A DNA stretch of 64,000 nt from Lysobacteraceae bacterium (GTDB lineage Bacteria > Pseudomonadota > Gammaproteobacteria > Xanthomonadales > Rhodanobacteraceae), in contig SEHB01000001.1 of the NCBI GenBank assembly GCA_004143945.1, positions 310,001 to 374,000 on the forward strand, in the 5' to 3' direction. Made by a program: the position numbers and the translations under genes. The notes under the pieces were generated by a model. The model was given only the letters and a program-made list of their open reading frames with translations. It was not told where the DNA came from and did not search any database. Below, piece by piece: positions 27,258-36,041 of this stretch. How positions within the stretch are numbered: position 1 is the stretch's first letter; each line of letters opens with the position of its first letter.

Positions 27258-28874
27258 CTAGCGACCGCGGCGCCCGCCACCCGGGTTGCCGCGCGGATTG
27301 CCGCGGCCGGGACCGGCGTCACGCGACGAGTTTCCGGGAGCGCCGCCACGCGGCGGCTTGCGCGGTCCCCTCGAGGGCCCTCCGCGCGGGGGCTGGCCCG
27401 GCGCGGCGACATTGCCGTTGCGCACGTTCCCCGAAGGCGCAGGATTGCGCGAACCCGTGTTGCCGTTGCGCACGTTGCCCGAAGGCGCGGGATTGCGCGA
27501 ACCGGTGTTGCCGTGGACGTCGCGCTTCGGACCGCTGTTCTGGTACTGGCCACCCTGCTGGTTGAACTGGCCCGGATGGAATGGCTGTTCCATTCCCGGC
27601 CGCGCACCGCGCCGCTTGCGGCCCGGCTGGCCCGCGCTTTCGGGGAACCAGCTGCGCAGCACCGCGGGGCTGAGCCCCGGTTCGGCATAGGCATTCGGTG
27701 CAGCCGGCCCGCGCTTGCCGCCGCCGCGCTGGCCCTGCGGCGCCGGACCCTGGCCACGTCCCTGGTACGGACCCTGGCCGGCGCCCGTTCGCGGCGCCTG
27801 CCGGCGGCCGCCGCCCGGCGCGCCCGCGCGCGCGGGGCCACCCTTGCGTGCGCCCGCGCCGCCGGGGCCGGCGGCGCCTCGCGCCTTGCGCGGCTTCGCG
27901 CCGGGTCCACGCCAGCCATCGTCACGGATGCGATCGAACGCGGCGAACTCGCGTGCTTCCTCGTTGCGTGCGCCGGTCCAGGCCTGCTGCGCCTTCGGAT
28001 TCGGACGGAACTCCGTCGGTGCGGCGCGGCGCTGGCCGATCACCGGCGCGAGGGTCAGGCGCTGCGGCGTTTCCTTGATCCCGGCGCGCTCGCGCAGCTG
28101 CGCGACCTGGCCCGCGTCGAGCTCGCTGCAGTGCCCGCGCAGCAGTCCACGCGGCAATTCGATGGTGCCGTAGCGGATGCGCTTGAGGCGGCTGACCATC
28201 AGTCCCTGCGATTCCCACATGCGGCGCACTTCACGATTGCGCCCCTCGCGCAGCACGACGCGAAACCAGGAATGGCTGTTGCCGCGGCTGATCGCCGCGA
28301 TCTCGTCGAACTGCGCGGGACCATCCTCGAGCTCGATGCCGTTGCGCAGCCGCTCGACCACTTCGTCGGGGACTTCGCCGTGCACGCGGCAGATGTACTC
28401 GCGCTCGATCTCCGAGCGCGGATGCATCAGCGCGTTGGCGAGGTCGCCGTCGGTGGTCAGCAGCAGCAGGCCGGTGGTGTTGATGTCGAGTCGGCCGACC
28501 GCGATCCAGCGCGCGCCCTTGATCTGCGGCAGCTGCTCGAACACGGTCGGTCGACCCTCCGGGTCGTCGCGCGTCGCGACCACGCCATCGGGCTTGTTGT
28601 AGAGCAGCACCTGCGCGTGCTCGGCGTTGTCGGCGACGACGACGAAGCGCTTGGCATCCATCTCGACGCGATCGCCGGTGCGCACGCTCTGGCCGAGGGT
28701 GGCGACGGCGCCGTTGAGCTGCACTTCACCGGCTTCGATGCGCACTTCGAGCATGCGGCGTGAACCGAGGCCCGCGTTCGCGAGCACCTTGTGCAGGCGC
28801 TCCTCGACCGTGGGCGCGGCGACTTCGCCGGCCGTGCGCTTGAGTTTCAGGACGGATCGTACGGGGGTGGTCAT
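27258..28874 (-). CDS. rluB: 23S rRNA pseudouridine synthase RluB with a long Gly/Arg-rich tail
   Basis: A 538-residue protein. S4 RNA-binding domain at about 22-80 (RLHKVLANAGLGSRR), then a RsuA/RluB catalytic domain with the nucleophile D130 in VGRLDINTTGLLLLT, and GRNREVRRMWESQG near residue 210. RluB makes pseudouridine 2605 in 23S rRNA (E. coli numbering). The enzyme part ends near residue 270; the remaining roughly 270 residues are a low-complexity tail rich in Gly, Arg, Pro, Gln and Asn, far longer than in E. coli (291 residues in all). The tail includes two exact 16-residue repeats. The start overlaps the scpB stop by 4 bases. Confidence 0.93.
   Translation of the reverse strand: MTTPVRSVLKLKRTAGEVAAPTVEERLHKVLANAGLGSRRMLEVRIEAGEVQLNGAVATLGQSVRTGDRVEMDAKRFVVVADNAEHAQVLLYNKPDGVVATRDDPEGRPTVFEQLPQIKGARWIAVGRLDINTTGLLLLTTDGDLANALMHPRSEIEREYICRVHGEVPDEVVERLRNGIELEDGPAQFDEIAAISRGNSHSWFRVVLREGRNREVRRMWESQGLMVSRLKRIRYGTIELPRGLLRGHCSELDAGQVAQLRERAGIKETPQRLTLAPVIGQRRAAPTEFRPNPKAQQAWTGARNEEAREFAAFDRIRDDGWRGPGAKPRKARGAAGPGGAGARKGGPARAGAPGGGRRQAPRTGAGQGPYQGRGQGPAPQGQRGGGKRGPAAPNAYAEPGLSPAVLRSWFPESAGQPGRKRRGARPGMEQPFHPGQFNQQGGQYQNSGPKRDVHGNTGSRNPAPSGNVRNGNTGSRNPAPSGNVRNGNVAAPGQPPRGGPSRGPRKPPRGGAPGNSSRDAGPGRGNPRGNPGGGRRGR
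27412..27507 (-). repeat. 48-bp tandem repeat inside the rluB tail
   Basis: Two nearly identical 48-bp units begin at 27412 and 27460, encoding two copies of NTGSRNPAPSGNVRNG; a diverged third unit begins at 27508. The reading frame is kept. Confidence 0.8.
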
Positions 28875-29662
28875 GCAGTGGATTCCGGGTCGGCTTCGCG
28901 TTGCGGCAGGGAAGCCGCGTCGTCGTGTTCGTGATGGGGACTGTCGGCGTCGGCGGCCGCGGCCTGTTCGGCGGCGGGCTCGGGATCGGCGCCGGGATCG
29001 GCGGATGGCGCGTCGGTCGCTTCGGCGTCGTTCGCGGGTCGTTCGCCCTCGAGGTCCTCGGGCGGTATCCCGTCCGCGAGGACCGCGGCGATCGCGCGGT
29101 CCTCGCGGTCGAGCGCGAGTTGCGGATCGAGGTCCTCGATGTCGCGGATCTCCGCGAGCGGCGGGAGTTCGTCCAGCGATTTCAGGTTGAAGTAGTCGAG
29201 GAACTGGCGCGTGGTGCCGAACAGCGCGGGCTTGCCGGGCAGGTCACGGTAGCCGACCACGCGCACCCACTCGCGTTCCTCGAGCGTGCGCACGATGTTG
29301 GTGGATACCGCGACACCGCGGATCTGTTCGATCTCCGCGCGCGTGATCGGCTGGCGGTAGGCGATCAGCGCGAGCGTTTCGAGCAGCGCGCGCGAGTAGC
29401 GCGTCTGGCGCTCGGTCCACAGGCGCGATACGTACGCGTGCACGTCGCGGCGGACCTGGAAGCGGAATCCGGAGGCGACCTCGACCAGTTCGATCCCGCG
29501 CCCGGCGCAGTCCTCGCCGAGCGCTTCGATCGCCTTCGCGAGCTCCTCGTGCGTCGGCATCGCGAACTCGTCGAACAGCGCCGACAGCTGCGGCAGCGTG
29601 AGTGGCTGCGGCGAGGCGAGCAGCGCCGCTTCGATGATGCGTTTGAGTTGATCAAGTTCCAT
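28871..29662 (-). CDS. scpB: Chromosome segregation/condensation protein ScpB
   Basis: A 263-residue kleisin-associated protein (winged-helix pair). It begins MELDQLKRIIEAALLASPQPL and has the conserved block ALLETLALIAYRQPITRAEIEQIRGV (about residues 92-117), then GYRDLPGKPALFGTTRQFLDYF. The last 75 residues are an acidic, Ala/Glu/Asp-rich tail. It works with ScpA and SMC to organise the chromosome. It sits between scpA (115 bases upstream) and rluB (4-base overlap), the common order. Confidence 0.95.
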   Translation of the reverse strand: MELDQLKRIIEAALLASPQPLTLPQLSALFDEFAMPTHEELAKAIEALGEDCAGRGIELVEVASGFRFQVRRDVHAYVSRLWTERQTRYSRALLETLALIAYRQPITRAEIEQIRGVAVSTNIVRTLEEREWVRVVGYRDLPGKPALFGTTRQFLDYFNLKSLDELPPLAEIRDIEDLDPQLALDREDRAIAAVLADGIPPEDLEGERPANDAEATDAPSADPGADPEPAAEQAAAADADSPHHEHDDAASLPQREADPESTA

Positions 29663-29777
29663 CAGGTACCAGTGTCGGCAGACGAATGCGTCCGGGTGGT
29701 GCGACCGCGCGCGCCGGGCGGGCAGGCGAGGGCCACGGGTGTCGATCGTTGGCGGCCTGCAGCCAGGCCGGGGTGCC

Positions 29778-30626
29778 TCATTGCGTCGCGAGCGACTTCA
29801 GGTAGATCGGCGCGAGCGCCGCCTCCTGCACGATCTCGACCAGTTGTTCCTTCGCCAGTTCGAGCAGCGCGAGGAAGGTGACGACGACGCCGCGCCGGCC
29901 TTCACTCGCATCGAACAGGTTTTCGAAGCGGTGGAACTCGCCGTCGCCGAGCGCCTTCAGGAGGTCGCTCATGCGGCTGCGCACGTTGAGCGATTCGCGC
30001 TCGATCTCGTGGTGCCCGTACAGCTCCGCGCGCTTCATCACGTCCTTGAGCGCGAGCAGCAACTCCCGGAGCTCGACCGGCGGTGGCAGCCGGATCACGT
30101 TGTGGTCCTCGACCAGCACGTGCGCCGGCGCGAAGTCGCGGTCCTGGCGCGGCATCGCCTCGATGTCCGCGGCCGCTTTCTTGAACCGCTCGTACTCCTG
30201 CAGGCGGCGCACCAGCTCCGCGCGCGGGTCTTCCTCGCCGCCCTCCTCGAGCGGCGGCCTCGGCAGCAGAAGCCGCGACTTGATCTCGGCGAGGATCGCG
30301 GCCATCACGAGGTACTCGGCAGCGAGCTCGAGCTTCATCTCGTGCATGAGCTCGATGTAGTCGACGTACTGGCGCGTGATCTCCGCGATCGGTATGTCGA
30401 GGATGTCGAGGTTCTGCCGGCGGATCAGGTACAGCAGCAGATCCAGCGGTCCCTCGAACGCATCGAGGATCACCTCGAGTGCGTCAGGCGGGATGTACAG
30501 GTCCTGCGGAATCTGCAGCAGCGGCTGCCCACGCACGAGCGCCAGCGGGATTTCCTGCTGTTGCGGCACCTGCGGAAAGGCGCTGGCCGGTACGTCTGCG
30601 CTGGGCTGTTCGGCGGTCTGGTTCAT
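29778..30626 (-). CDS. scpA: Segregation and condensation protein A (kleisin)
   Basis: About 282 residues from the ATG at 30626. Core motif at the N-terminal head: DAFEGPLDLLLYLIRRQNLDILDIPIAEIT, then ELAAEYLVMAAILAEIKSRLLLP, diagnostic for ScpA. The C-terminal winged helix (about 200-282) ends in LAPIYLKSLATQ. It is the kleisin bridging the two SMC heads. An N-terminal extension of about 40 residues (Gln/Pro-rich) precedes the core. The upstream in-frame ATG at 30671 adds 15 residues without a better ribosome site. First gene of scpA-scpB-rluB. Confidence 0.94.
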   Translation of the reverse strand: MNQTAEQPSADVPASAFPQVPQQQEIPLALVRGQPLLQIPQDLYIPPDALEVILDAFEGPLDLLLYLIRRQNLDILDIPIAEITRQYVDYIELMHEMKLELAAEYLVMAAILAEIKSRLLLPRPPLEEGGEEDPRAELVRRLQEYERFKKAAADIEAMPRQDRDFAPAHVLVEDHNVIRLPPPVELRELLLALKDVMKRAELYGHHEIERESLNVRSRMSDLLKALGDGEFHRFENLFDASEGRRGVVVTFLALLELAKEQLVEIVQEAALAPIYLKSLATQ

Positions 30627-30897
30627 GCTCGGTCCCGCGACGCCCGGCGCCTCACGGCGTGGGTCATGCACGGATCACTGGCGAGTCGGGTCGGGTGCGC
30701 GATCAGGAGGAGCGCCTGAACGGTACGCGGCCTGCAACGACGGATGACCGGTTCCCACCGGGAGCCGGACATCGCAACTAAAGCCATCAAGGTTCGATCG
30801 GCGCGCTGGACGGGCAGGTCGCCGCGTCGGCGTGCGGTACCCCGGCCTATCGATTCGCGCCTAGCCTACGGGGAAACGCGCGGATGTGCAATCAGGC
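30627..30897. other. Intergenic region upstream of scpA, no gene recognised
   Basis: About 270 bases between scpA and the palindromic repeat. It should hold the scpA promoter reading left. The AT-richer stretch at 30775-30800 is the best place for it but shows no convincing pair of hexamers. Confidence 0.35.
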
Positions 30898-31007
30898 GCG
30901 GGGCGAGGGTCGAGGGCGGGGAGGAGTCGGGCCGTCGCGCGCATCCCGGCTCGGTGGCCCGAAAGCGACGATCGCTCGTCCCTCGACCCCCGTCCCTCGC
31001 CGCTCGG
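30898..31007. repeat. Intergenic imperfect palindrome with CGAGGG units (copy C)
   Basis: The left arm GGGGCGAGGGTCGAGGGCGG (about 30899-30918) faces a right arm whose reverse complement carries GGCGAGGG, ACGGGGG, TCGAGGG, ACGAGCG (about 30973-31006). Inside lies a perfect inner pair TCGGGCC (30927-30933) and GGCCCGA (30956-30962). The whole can fold into a stem of about 110 bases and ends directly before the -10 of the yciI-bolA-smc unit. Confidence 0.65.
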
Positions 31008-31008
31008 G

Positions 31009-31014
31009 TAACAT
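31009..31014 (+). promoter_or_regulatory. Candidate -10 of the yciI-bolA-smc-zipA unit
   Basis: TAACAT at 31009-31014 (4 of 6 to the consensus), 28 bases before the ATG at 31042, directly after the palindrome. No -35 is evident. Confidence 0.35.
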
Positions 31015-31041
31015 GCGCGTTTGCCCGCAGGATCCCTCCCG

Positions 31042-31341
31042 ATGTGGTACGCGATCGTCGGCAACGACGTCCCCGACTCGCTGCAGCGCCGCCTCGGCGC
31101 GCGCGCGGCGCACCTCGAGCGCCTGCACGCGCTGCGTGACGCGGGGCGCCTGTTGCTCGCGGGTCCGTTTCCCGCGATCGACGCTGAGGATCCGGGGCCA
31201 GCGGGGTTCAGCGGCAGCCTGATCGTCGCCGAGTTCGACGACCTCGATGCAGCGCGCGCATGGGCCGATGCCGACCCGTACCTCGCGGCGGGCGTCTATG
31301 CGGGCGTCGACGTGCGTCCGTTCCGCAAGGTGCTGCCGTGA
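31042..31341 (+). CDS. yciI: YciI-family protein
   Basis: A 99-residue protein with the YciI ferredoxin-like fold: [44 protein letters not shown] at the start holds the family's His (HLERL) and the LLLAGP block, and [31 protein letters not shown] follows. The function is unknown; E. coli YciI is a small homodimer. The ATG at 31042 is preferred to a TTG at 31021. Its stop overlaps the GTG of the bolA-like gene. Confidence 0.9.
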   Translation: MWYAIVGNDVPDSLQRRLGARAAHLERLHALRDAGRLLLAGPFPAIDAEDPGPAGFSGSLIVAEFDDLDAARAWADADPYLAAGVYAGVDVRPFRKVLP

Positions 31342-31625
31342 CCGGTCGCGTCGCGATGATTCGCGAGCGATTGCAGGCCGCGTTGTCGCCGATCGGGCTC
31401 GACGTCGTCGACGACAGCCATCGCCATGTCGGCCACGCGGGCGCGGCCGACGGGCGCGGGCATTTCAGCGTGCGCATCGTCGCCGAGGCGTTCCGCGGGC
31501 AGCTGCCGCTCGCGCGCCATCGCGCGGTGTACGCCGCGCTCGGGGACCTGATGACGACCGACATCCATGCGCTCTCGATCGAGGCGCGCACGCCGGACGA
31601 ACTGCCCGCGGGCAGCGCCGGCTGA
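31338..31625 (+). CDS. bolA: BolA-family protein
   Basis: About 95 residues if started at the GTG overlapping the yciI stop (GTGA at 31338-31341), or 89 from the ATG at 31356, which aligns with the E. coli BolA start MIRERIEE. The BolA core is clear: [56 protein letters not shown]. The His residues at the HRH and at DIHALSI match the Fe-S and glutaredoxin-binding sites of the family. It takes part in iron-sulfur trafficking, division and stress morphology. yciI-bolA adjacency is common in gammaproteobacteria. Confidence 0.9.
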   Translation: MTGRVAMIRERLQAALSPIGLDVVDDSHRHVGHAGAADGRGHFSVRIVAEAFRGQLPLARHRAVYAALGDLMTTDIHALSIEARTPDELPAGSAG

Positions 31626-31681
31626 GACGACACCGCTGCGCCTCGTTCGCGTGGCGCGAAGATTCCGAGGACACCCGCTGC

Positions 31682-34600
31682 ATGCGCCTGACTACGATCA
31701 AACTGGCCGGCTTCAAGTCGTTCGTCGACCCGACCACGCTGCACTTCCCGACCAACATGACCGGCGTCGTCGGCCCGAACGGCTGCGGCAAGTCGAACAT
31801 CATCGACGCGATCCGCTGGGTCATGGGCGAGAGCGCGGCGAGCCGGCTGCGCGGCGACGCGCTGACCGACGTGATCTTCTCGGGCTCGACCGGGCGCAAG
31901 CCGGTCGGCAGCGCGATGGTCGAGCTGCTGTTCGACAACAGCGACGGGCTCATCGCGGGCGAATACGCGAGCTACAACGAGATCTCGGTCAAGCGCGTCG
32001 TCAGTCGCGACGGCCAGTCGCAGTACTTCCTCAACGGCGTGCGCTGCCGCCGCCGTGACATCACCGACCTGTTCCTCGGCACCGGGCTCGGGCCGCGCAG
32101 CTACTCCATCATCGAGCAGGGCATGATCAGCGAGATCGTCGAGGCCGATCCCGAGCAGTTGCGCAACCACCTCGAGGAGGCGGCCGGCATCTCCAAGTAC
32201 AAGGAGCGCCGCAAGGAGACCGAGAGCCGCATCAAGGCGACGCGCGAGAACCTCGACCGCGTGCGCGACGTGCGCGACGAAGTCGACAAGCAGCTCGAGC
32301 ACCTCAAGCGCCAGGCGCGCACCGCCGAACGCTGGCAGGCGCTCAAGGACGAGCAGAAGCGCAAGGAATCGGAGGTCAAGGCGCTGCAGCTGCGCTCCGC
32401 GCAGGGCGAACTCGATGCCCATTCGGCCGCCCTGCGCAAGGCCGATCTCGCGATCGAACAGCAGCTCGCCGAACAGCGCCGCTGCGAGGCCGAACTCGAG
32501 GCCGGTCGCGAGAAGCATGCGGCTGCGGCCGAACACATGAACGGCGTGCAGGCCGAGGTCTACAAGGTCGGCGCCGAGATTGCGCGCATCGAGCAGCAGA
32601 TCCAGCACAGCCGCGAGCTCGCCGAACAGCTCGAACGCGCGCGCGTGGAGACCGAGCGCGCGCATGCGGAACTGACCGAGCATGTCGCCGCGGATCGCCA
32701 GCGCTTCGAGGAACTCGGCGCCTTGCTGGCCGAATCCGCCCCGCAGCTCGAGACGCTGCGTGGGGCAGACGAGGATGCGGGCGACGCACTGCGCATCGCC
32801 GAGGCGAAGCTCGCCGAATGGCAGCAGCAATGGGATGCGCATGCGCAGGCCACGTCGCAGGCGGCGCAGGCGGCCGAGGTCGAACGCACGCGCCTGGACT
32901 ACCTCGACAAGCAGTGCCTCGCCGCGGACCAGCGGCGCGCGACACTCGAAGCCGAGCGCAGTGCCTCCAACCTGGAGGACCTCGGCCAGGCACTCGAGCG
33001 CCTCGGCCTCGATTATGCGAGCCTGCGCGAGCAGGTCGACCTGCAGAGCGCCGCGCTCGACGAGCGCCGCCATGTCGCCGAGGCCGCGCTGGAAGCCGAG
33101 CGCACGACGCAGTCGTTGCTGAGCGCGCGTCGCGGCGAGCTCGAAAAACTGCGCGGACGGCTCGCCTCGCTCGAAGCGTTGCAGCACGCGGCGCTCGGCG
33201 ACCCGGGCGCGCAGGCGCGCGACTGGCTCGATCGCCTCGGCCTCGCCGACGCGCGCCGGCTCGGCGAATCGCTGCAGGTCGAAAGCGGTTGGGAACGCGC
33301 GGTCGAAACCGTGCTCGATGGCTGGCTCGAGGCCGTGCTCGTGGACGAGCCCGGCGCGCTCGCGTCCGAACTCGCGACGCTCGGCGAGGGCGACCTCGTG
33401 CTGCTCGCCGCGGATGCGCACGGCGTCGACGCGTCGCCTGGCACGCTCGCGGCGCGCGTGCAGGGGCCCGCCGCCGCGCGCGCACTGCTCGCGCGCGTGC
33501 GCACGGCCGAATCCACGACGCAAGCGCGCGCGACCGTGGACGTGCTCGGTGCGGGCGAGTCGGTGGTCACGCCGGACGGCGAATGGTTCGGACGCGGCTT
33601 CCTGCGCGTGCAGCGCGGCACCGGCGCGCAGGTCGGCATGCTGGCGCGCGAGCGCGAGATCCGCGAAGCCGCCGCGCGCATCGACGAGCTGGAACAGGAA
33701 CTCGCCGCGCACGAGGACACGCTCGAACGCGGCCGCCAGGAGCGCATCGACGCCGAGCGTGCGCGCGACGACGCGCAGCGCGAGATCTATGCGGCGAACC
33801 GCCGGCTCGCGGAAGTCGGCGGGCTGCTGCAGAGCCAGCGCGGCCGCCTCGACAGCGCGCAGGAACGCCTTCAGCGCGTGGCCGCCGAGCTCGACGACGT
33901 CGACGCGCGTCTCCTGCTCGATCGCGAACAGGTGCGCGAGGCGCGCGGCCGCATCGAAGCCGCGCTCACGCACATGGGCGAACTCGAGCAGCGGCGCCAG
34001 TCGCTCGACGCCGAGCGCCGCAGCCTGCTGGAGGCGCGCGAGGAAGCGCGCATGAATGCGCGCGAGGCGCGCGACGCGGCGCACCAGCTCGCGTTGTCGA
34101 TCGAATCGCGCCGCAGCGCGGTCGCCTCGCTCGAGCAGTCGCTGCAGCGCATGCACGCGCAGCTCGCGCAGTTCGACGCGCGTCGCAGCGAGATCGCGGC
34201 GCAGCTCGCGGCCGGGGGCGATCCGCTGGCCGGCCTCGAGGAACAGCGCCAGGCCTGCCTCAACCAGCGCCTGCTGGTCGATCGCCAGATGGTCGAGGCG
34301 CGCCAGGCGGTGCAGGAACAGGATGCGGAACTGCGTCGCCTCGAACAGGCGCGCCACCAGTTCGAGCAGTCGCTCGGCGAGCAACGCGAGCAGCTGGCCG
34401 ACCTGCGCCTGCGCGAGCAGGAGCACCGCATCCGCGCGCAGTCGCTTGCGGGAGCGATCGCGGAAGCGGGCTTCGAACTCGAGGCGCTGCTCGAGGCGTT
34501 GCCCGGCGAGGCCGATCCGATGCAGTGGCAGGCCGACCTCGGCGATCTCGAGCAGAAGATCCGGCGCCTCGAACCGGTCAACCTCGCCGCGATCCAGGAG

Positions 34601-35185
34601 TACGAGGAACAGTCGCAGCGCAAGAATTACCTCGATGCGCAGCTCAACGACCTCGCGACCGCGCTCGAGACGCTCGAAGGCGCGATCAGGAAGATCGACA
34701 AGGAAACGCGTGCGCGCTTCAAGGAAACCTTCGACCGCGTCAACATCGGCGTGCAGGAGCTGTTCCCGCGCCTGTTCGGCGGCGGCCAGGCGCACCTCGA
34801 ACTCACCGGTGACGACCTGCTTTCGACCGGCGTGACGATCATGGCGCGCCCGCCCGGCAAGCGCGTGAGCTCGATCTCGCTGCTGTCGGGCGGCGAGAAG
34901 GCGATGACCGCGGTGGCGCTCGTGTTCGCGATCTTCCGCCTCAATCCTGCGCCGTTCTGCCTGCTCGACGAGGTCGACGCACCGCTCGATGAAGCGAACG
35001 TCGGGCGCTTCTCGTCGCTGGTGTCGGAGATGAGCGAGCAGGTGCAGTTCATCTTCGTCACGCACAACAAGGCGACGATGGAAGCGGCGCGCCAGCTCTG
35101 CGGTGTCACCATGCGCGAACCCGGCGTTTCGCGCCTGGTGCAGGTGGACCTCGCCGAAGCGGCTAAACTCGCAGGGGCGGCCTGA
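31682..35185 (+). CDS. smc: Chromosome partition protein SMC
   Basis: A 1167-residue SMC. Walker A is G31-PNGCGK-S38; QHF-like N-terminal head, then a coiled coil to about 500, a hinge at about 500-650 (with ETVLDGWLEAVLVDEPGA), a second coiled coil, and the C-terminal head with signature LLSGGEKAMTA (1067-1077) and Walker B FCLLDEVDAPLD (about 1092-1103, catalytic E1097). Length is normal for gammaproteobacterial SMC proteins. It forms the condensin core with ScpA and ScpB, encoded just 1 kb away on the other strand. The ATG at 31682 gives the canonical MRLTTIKLAGFKSFVD start. Confidence 0.98.
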   Translation: MRLTTIKLAGFKSFVDPTTLHFPTNMTGVVGPNGCGKSNIIDAIRWVMGESAASRLRGDALTDVIFSGSTGRKPVGSAMVELLFDNSDGLIAGEYASYNEISVKRVVSRDGQSQYFLNGVRCRRRDITDLFLGTGLGPRSYSIIEQGMISEIVEADPEQLRNHLEEAAGISKYKERRKETESRIKATRENLDRVRDVRDEVDKQLEHLKRQARTAERWQALKDEQKRKESEVKALQLRSAQGELDAHSAALRKADLAIEQQLAEQRRCEAELEAGREKHAAAAEHMNGVQAEVYKVGAEIARIEQQIQHSRELAEQLERARVETERAHAELTEHVAADRQRFEELGALLAESAPQLETLRGADEDAGDALRIAEAKLAEWQQQWDAHAQATSQAAQAAEVERTRLDYLDKQCLAADQRRATLEAERSASNLEDLGQALERLGLDYASLREQVDLQSAALDERRHVAEAALEAERTTQSLLSARRGELEKLRGRLASLEALQHAALGDPGAQARDWLDRLGLADARRLGESLQVESGWERAVETVLDGWLEAVLVDEPGALASELATLGEGDLVLLAADAHGVDASPGTLAARVQGPAAARALLARVRTAESTTQARATVDVLGAGESVVTPDGEWFGRGFLRVQRGTGAQVGMLAREREIREAAARIDELEQELAAHEDTLERGRQERIDAERARDDAQREIYAANRRLAEVGGLLQSQRGRLDSAQERLQRVAAELDDVDARLLLDREQVREARGRIEAALTHMGELEQRRQSLDAERRSLLEAREEARMNAREARDAAHQLALSIESRRSAVASLEQSLQRMHAQLAQFDARRSEIAAQLAAGGDPLAGLEEQRQACLNQRLLVDRQMVEARQAVQEQDAELRRLEQARHQFEQSLGEQREQLADLRLREQEHRIRAQSLAGAIAEAGFELEALLEALPGEADPMQWQADLGDLEQKIRRLEPVNLAAIQEYEEQSQRKNYLDAQLNDLATALETLEGAIRKIDKETRARFKETFDRVNIGVQELFPRLFGGGQAHLELTGDDLLSTGVTIMARPPGKRVSSISLLSGGEKAMTAVALVFAIFRLNPAPFCLLDEVDAPLDEANVGRFSSLVSEMSEQVQFIFVTHNKATMEAARQLCGVTMREPGVSRLVQVDLAEAAKLAGAA

Positions 35186-35220
35186 GCCTTTCGCCGGGCC
35201 CGAAGCAGAAGGCGAGCAGC

Positions 35221-35955
35221 ATGGACTGGAATCCCGCGGTCGGCGTTCCCCTGATCCTGATCGGCGCGATCGTGCTGGTGCTGATCTACCTGTTCGGACG
35301 GCCACGCAAGCCCGAACAGGGCGAGCGCAGGCCGCCGGCACGTCGCGCCCGTGGCAGCGCGGGCGAGCGCATCGAACCGACGCTCGGCGATGCCGATCCC
35401 GACGCGGCCGAGCCGAGCCAGGCGGAGTTCGAACTGCCGACCGACCCCGACGCCGATCCGATCCCGCCGCGCGTCCGTTCGAGCGTCGGCGTGCGACCGT
35501 CCGATCGCGCGATCGAACGCATCGTCACCTTGTTCGTCGCCGCGCGCGCGGGCGAGGACCTGCGCGGTTCGGACATCGTCGTCGCCGCCGAAAAGGCCGG
35601 CCTCGAATTCGGCGACATGGGCATCTTCCACCGCCTCGTGCTCGGCAAGAAGGTCGACGGCCCGGTCTTCAGCATGGCCAACATGGTCAAGCCCGGCCAT
35701 TTCGACATGACCCAACTCGACAGCGTCGGCACGCCGGGCGTGAGCCTGTTCATGACCCTGCCGGGGCCGCTGCCGGCACTGGACGCCTGGGAGATGCTGC
35801 TGCCGACCGCGCAGCGCCTCGCCGAGCTGCTCGATGCCCAGGTGCTCGACGAAGGCCGCAACGCCCTCGGCCGGCAACGCATCGCGCACATCCGCGACGA
35901 GCTGCGCGCGTGGGACCGGCAGCAGGAGCGCAACCAGATCCGGCCCGGGCGCTGA
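35221..35955 (+). CDS. zipA: Cell division protein ZipA
   Basis: A 244-residue protein. An N-terminal membrane helix (about 8-26, VGVPLILIGAIVLVLIYLF), a proline/acidic linker (30-95) and a C-terminal ZipA domain (about 98-235; VTLFVAARAGEDLRGSDIVVAAEKAGLEFGDMGIFHRL, MVKPGHFDM and GVSLFMTLPGP). It tethers FtsZ to the membrane. It follows smc by 35 bases, the usual smc-zipA order; ligA, which usually comes third in relatives, does not follow here. Confidence 0.95.
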   Translation: MDWNPAVGVPLILIGAIVLVLIYLFGRPRKPEQGERRPPARRARGSAGERIEPTLGDADPDAAEPSQAEFELPTDPDADPIPPRVRSSVGVRPSDRAIERIVTLFVAARAGEDLRGSDIVVAAEKAGLEFGDMGIFHRLVLGKKVDGPVFSMANMVKPGHFDMTQLDSVGTPGVSLFMTLPGPLPALDAWEMLLPTAQRLAELLDAQVLDEGRNALGRQRIAHIRDELRAWDRQQERNQIRPGR

Positions 35956-36041
35956 CGCCAGGGCACGGTGCGCGCGCTGCCCGCAGGTACGGCGGAAGTC
36001 CACTGCGACCCCCGGGGTCGGAACCCACGAGGGAAGAACGC

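Noticed and set aside
31208-35341. Long open frame of 1377 codons on the minus strand opposite smc
   Set aside because: It is antisense to a clear smc gene, full of Arg and Ala as expected for the complement of high-GC coding sequence, and has no domain. The same applies to the plus-strand frame at 2380-5559 opposite the efflux genes and the frame at 42579-44105 opposite phasin and patatin.
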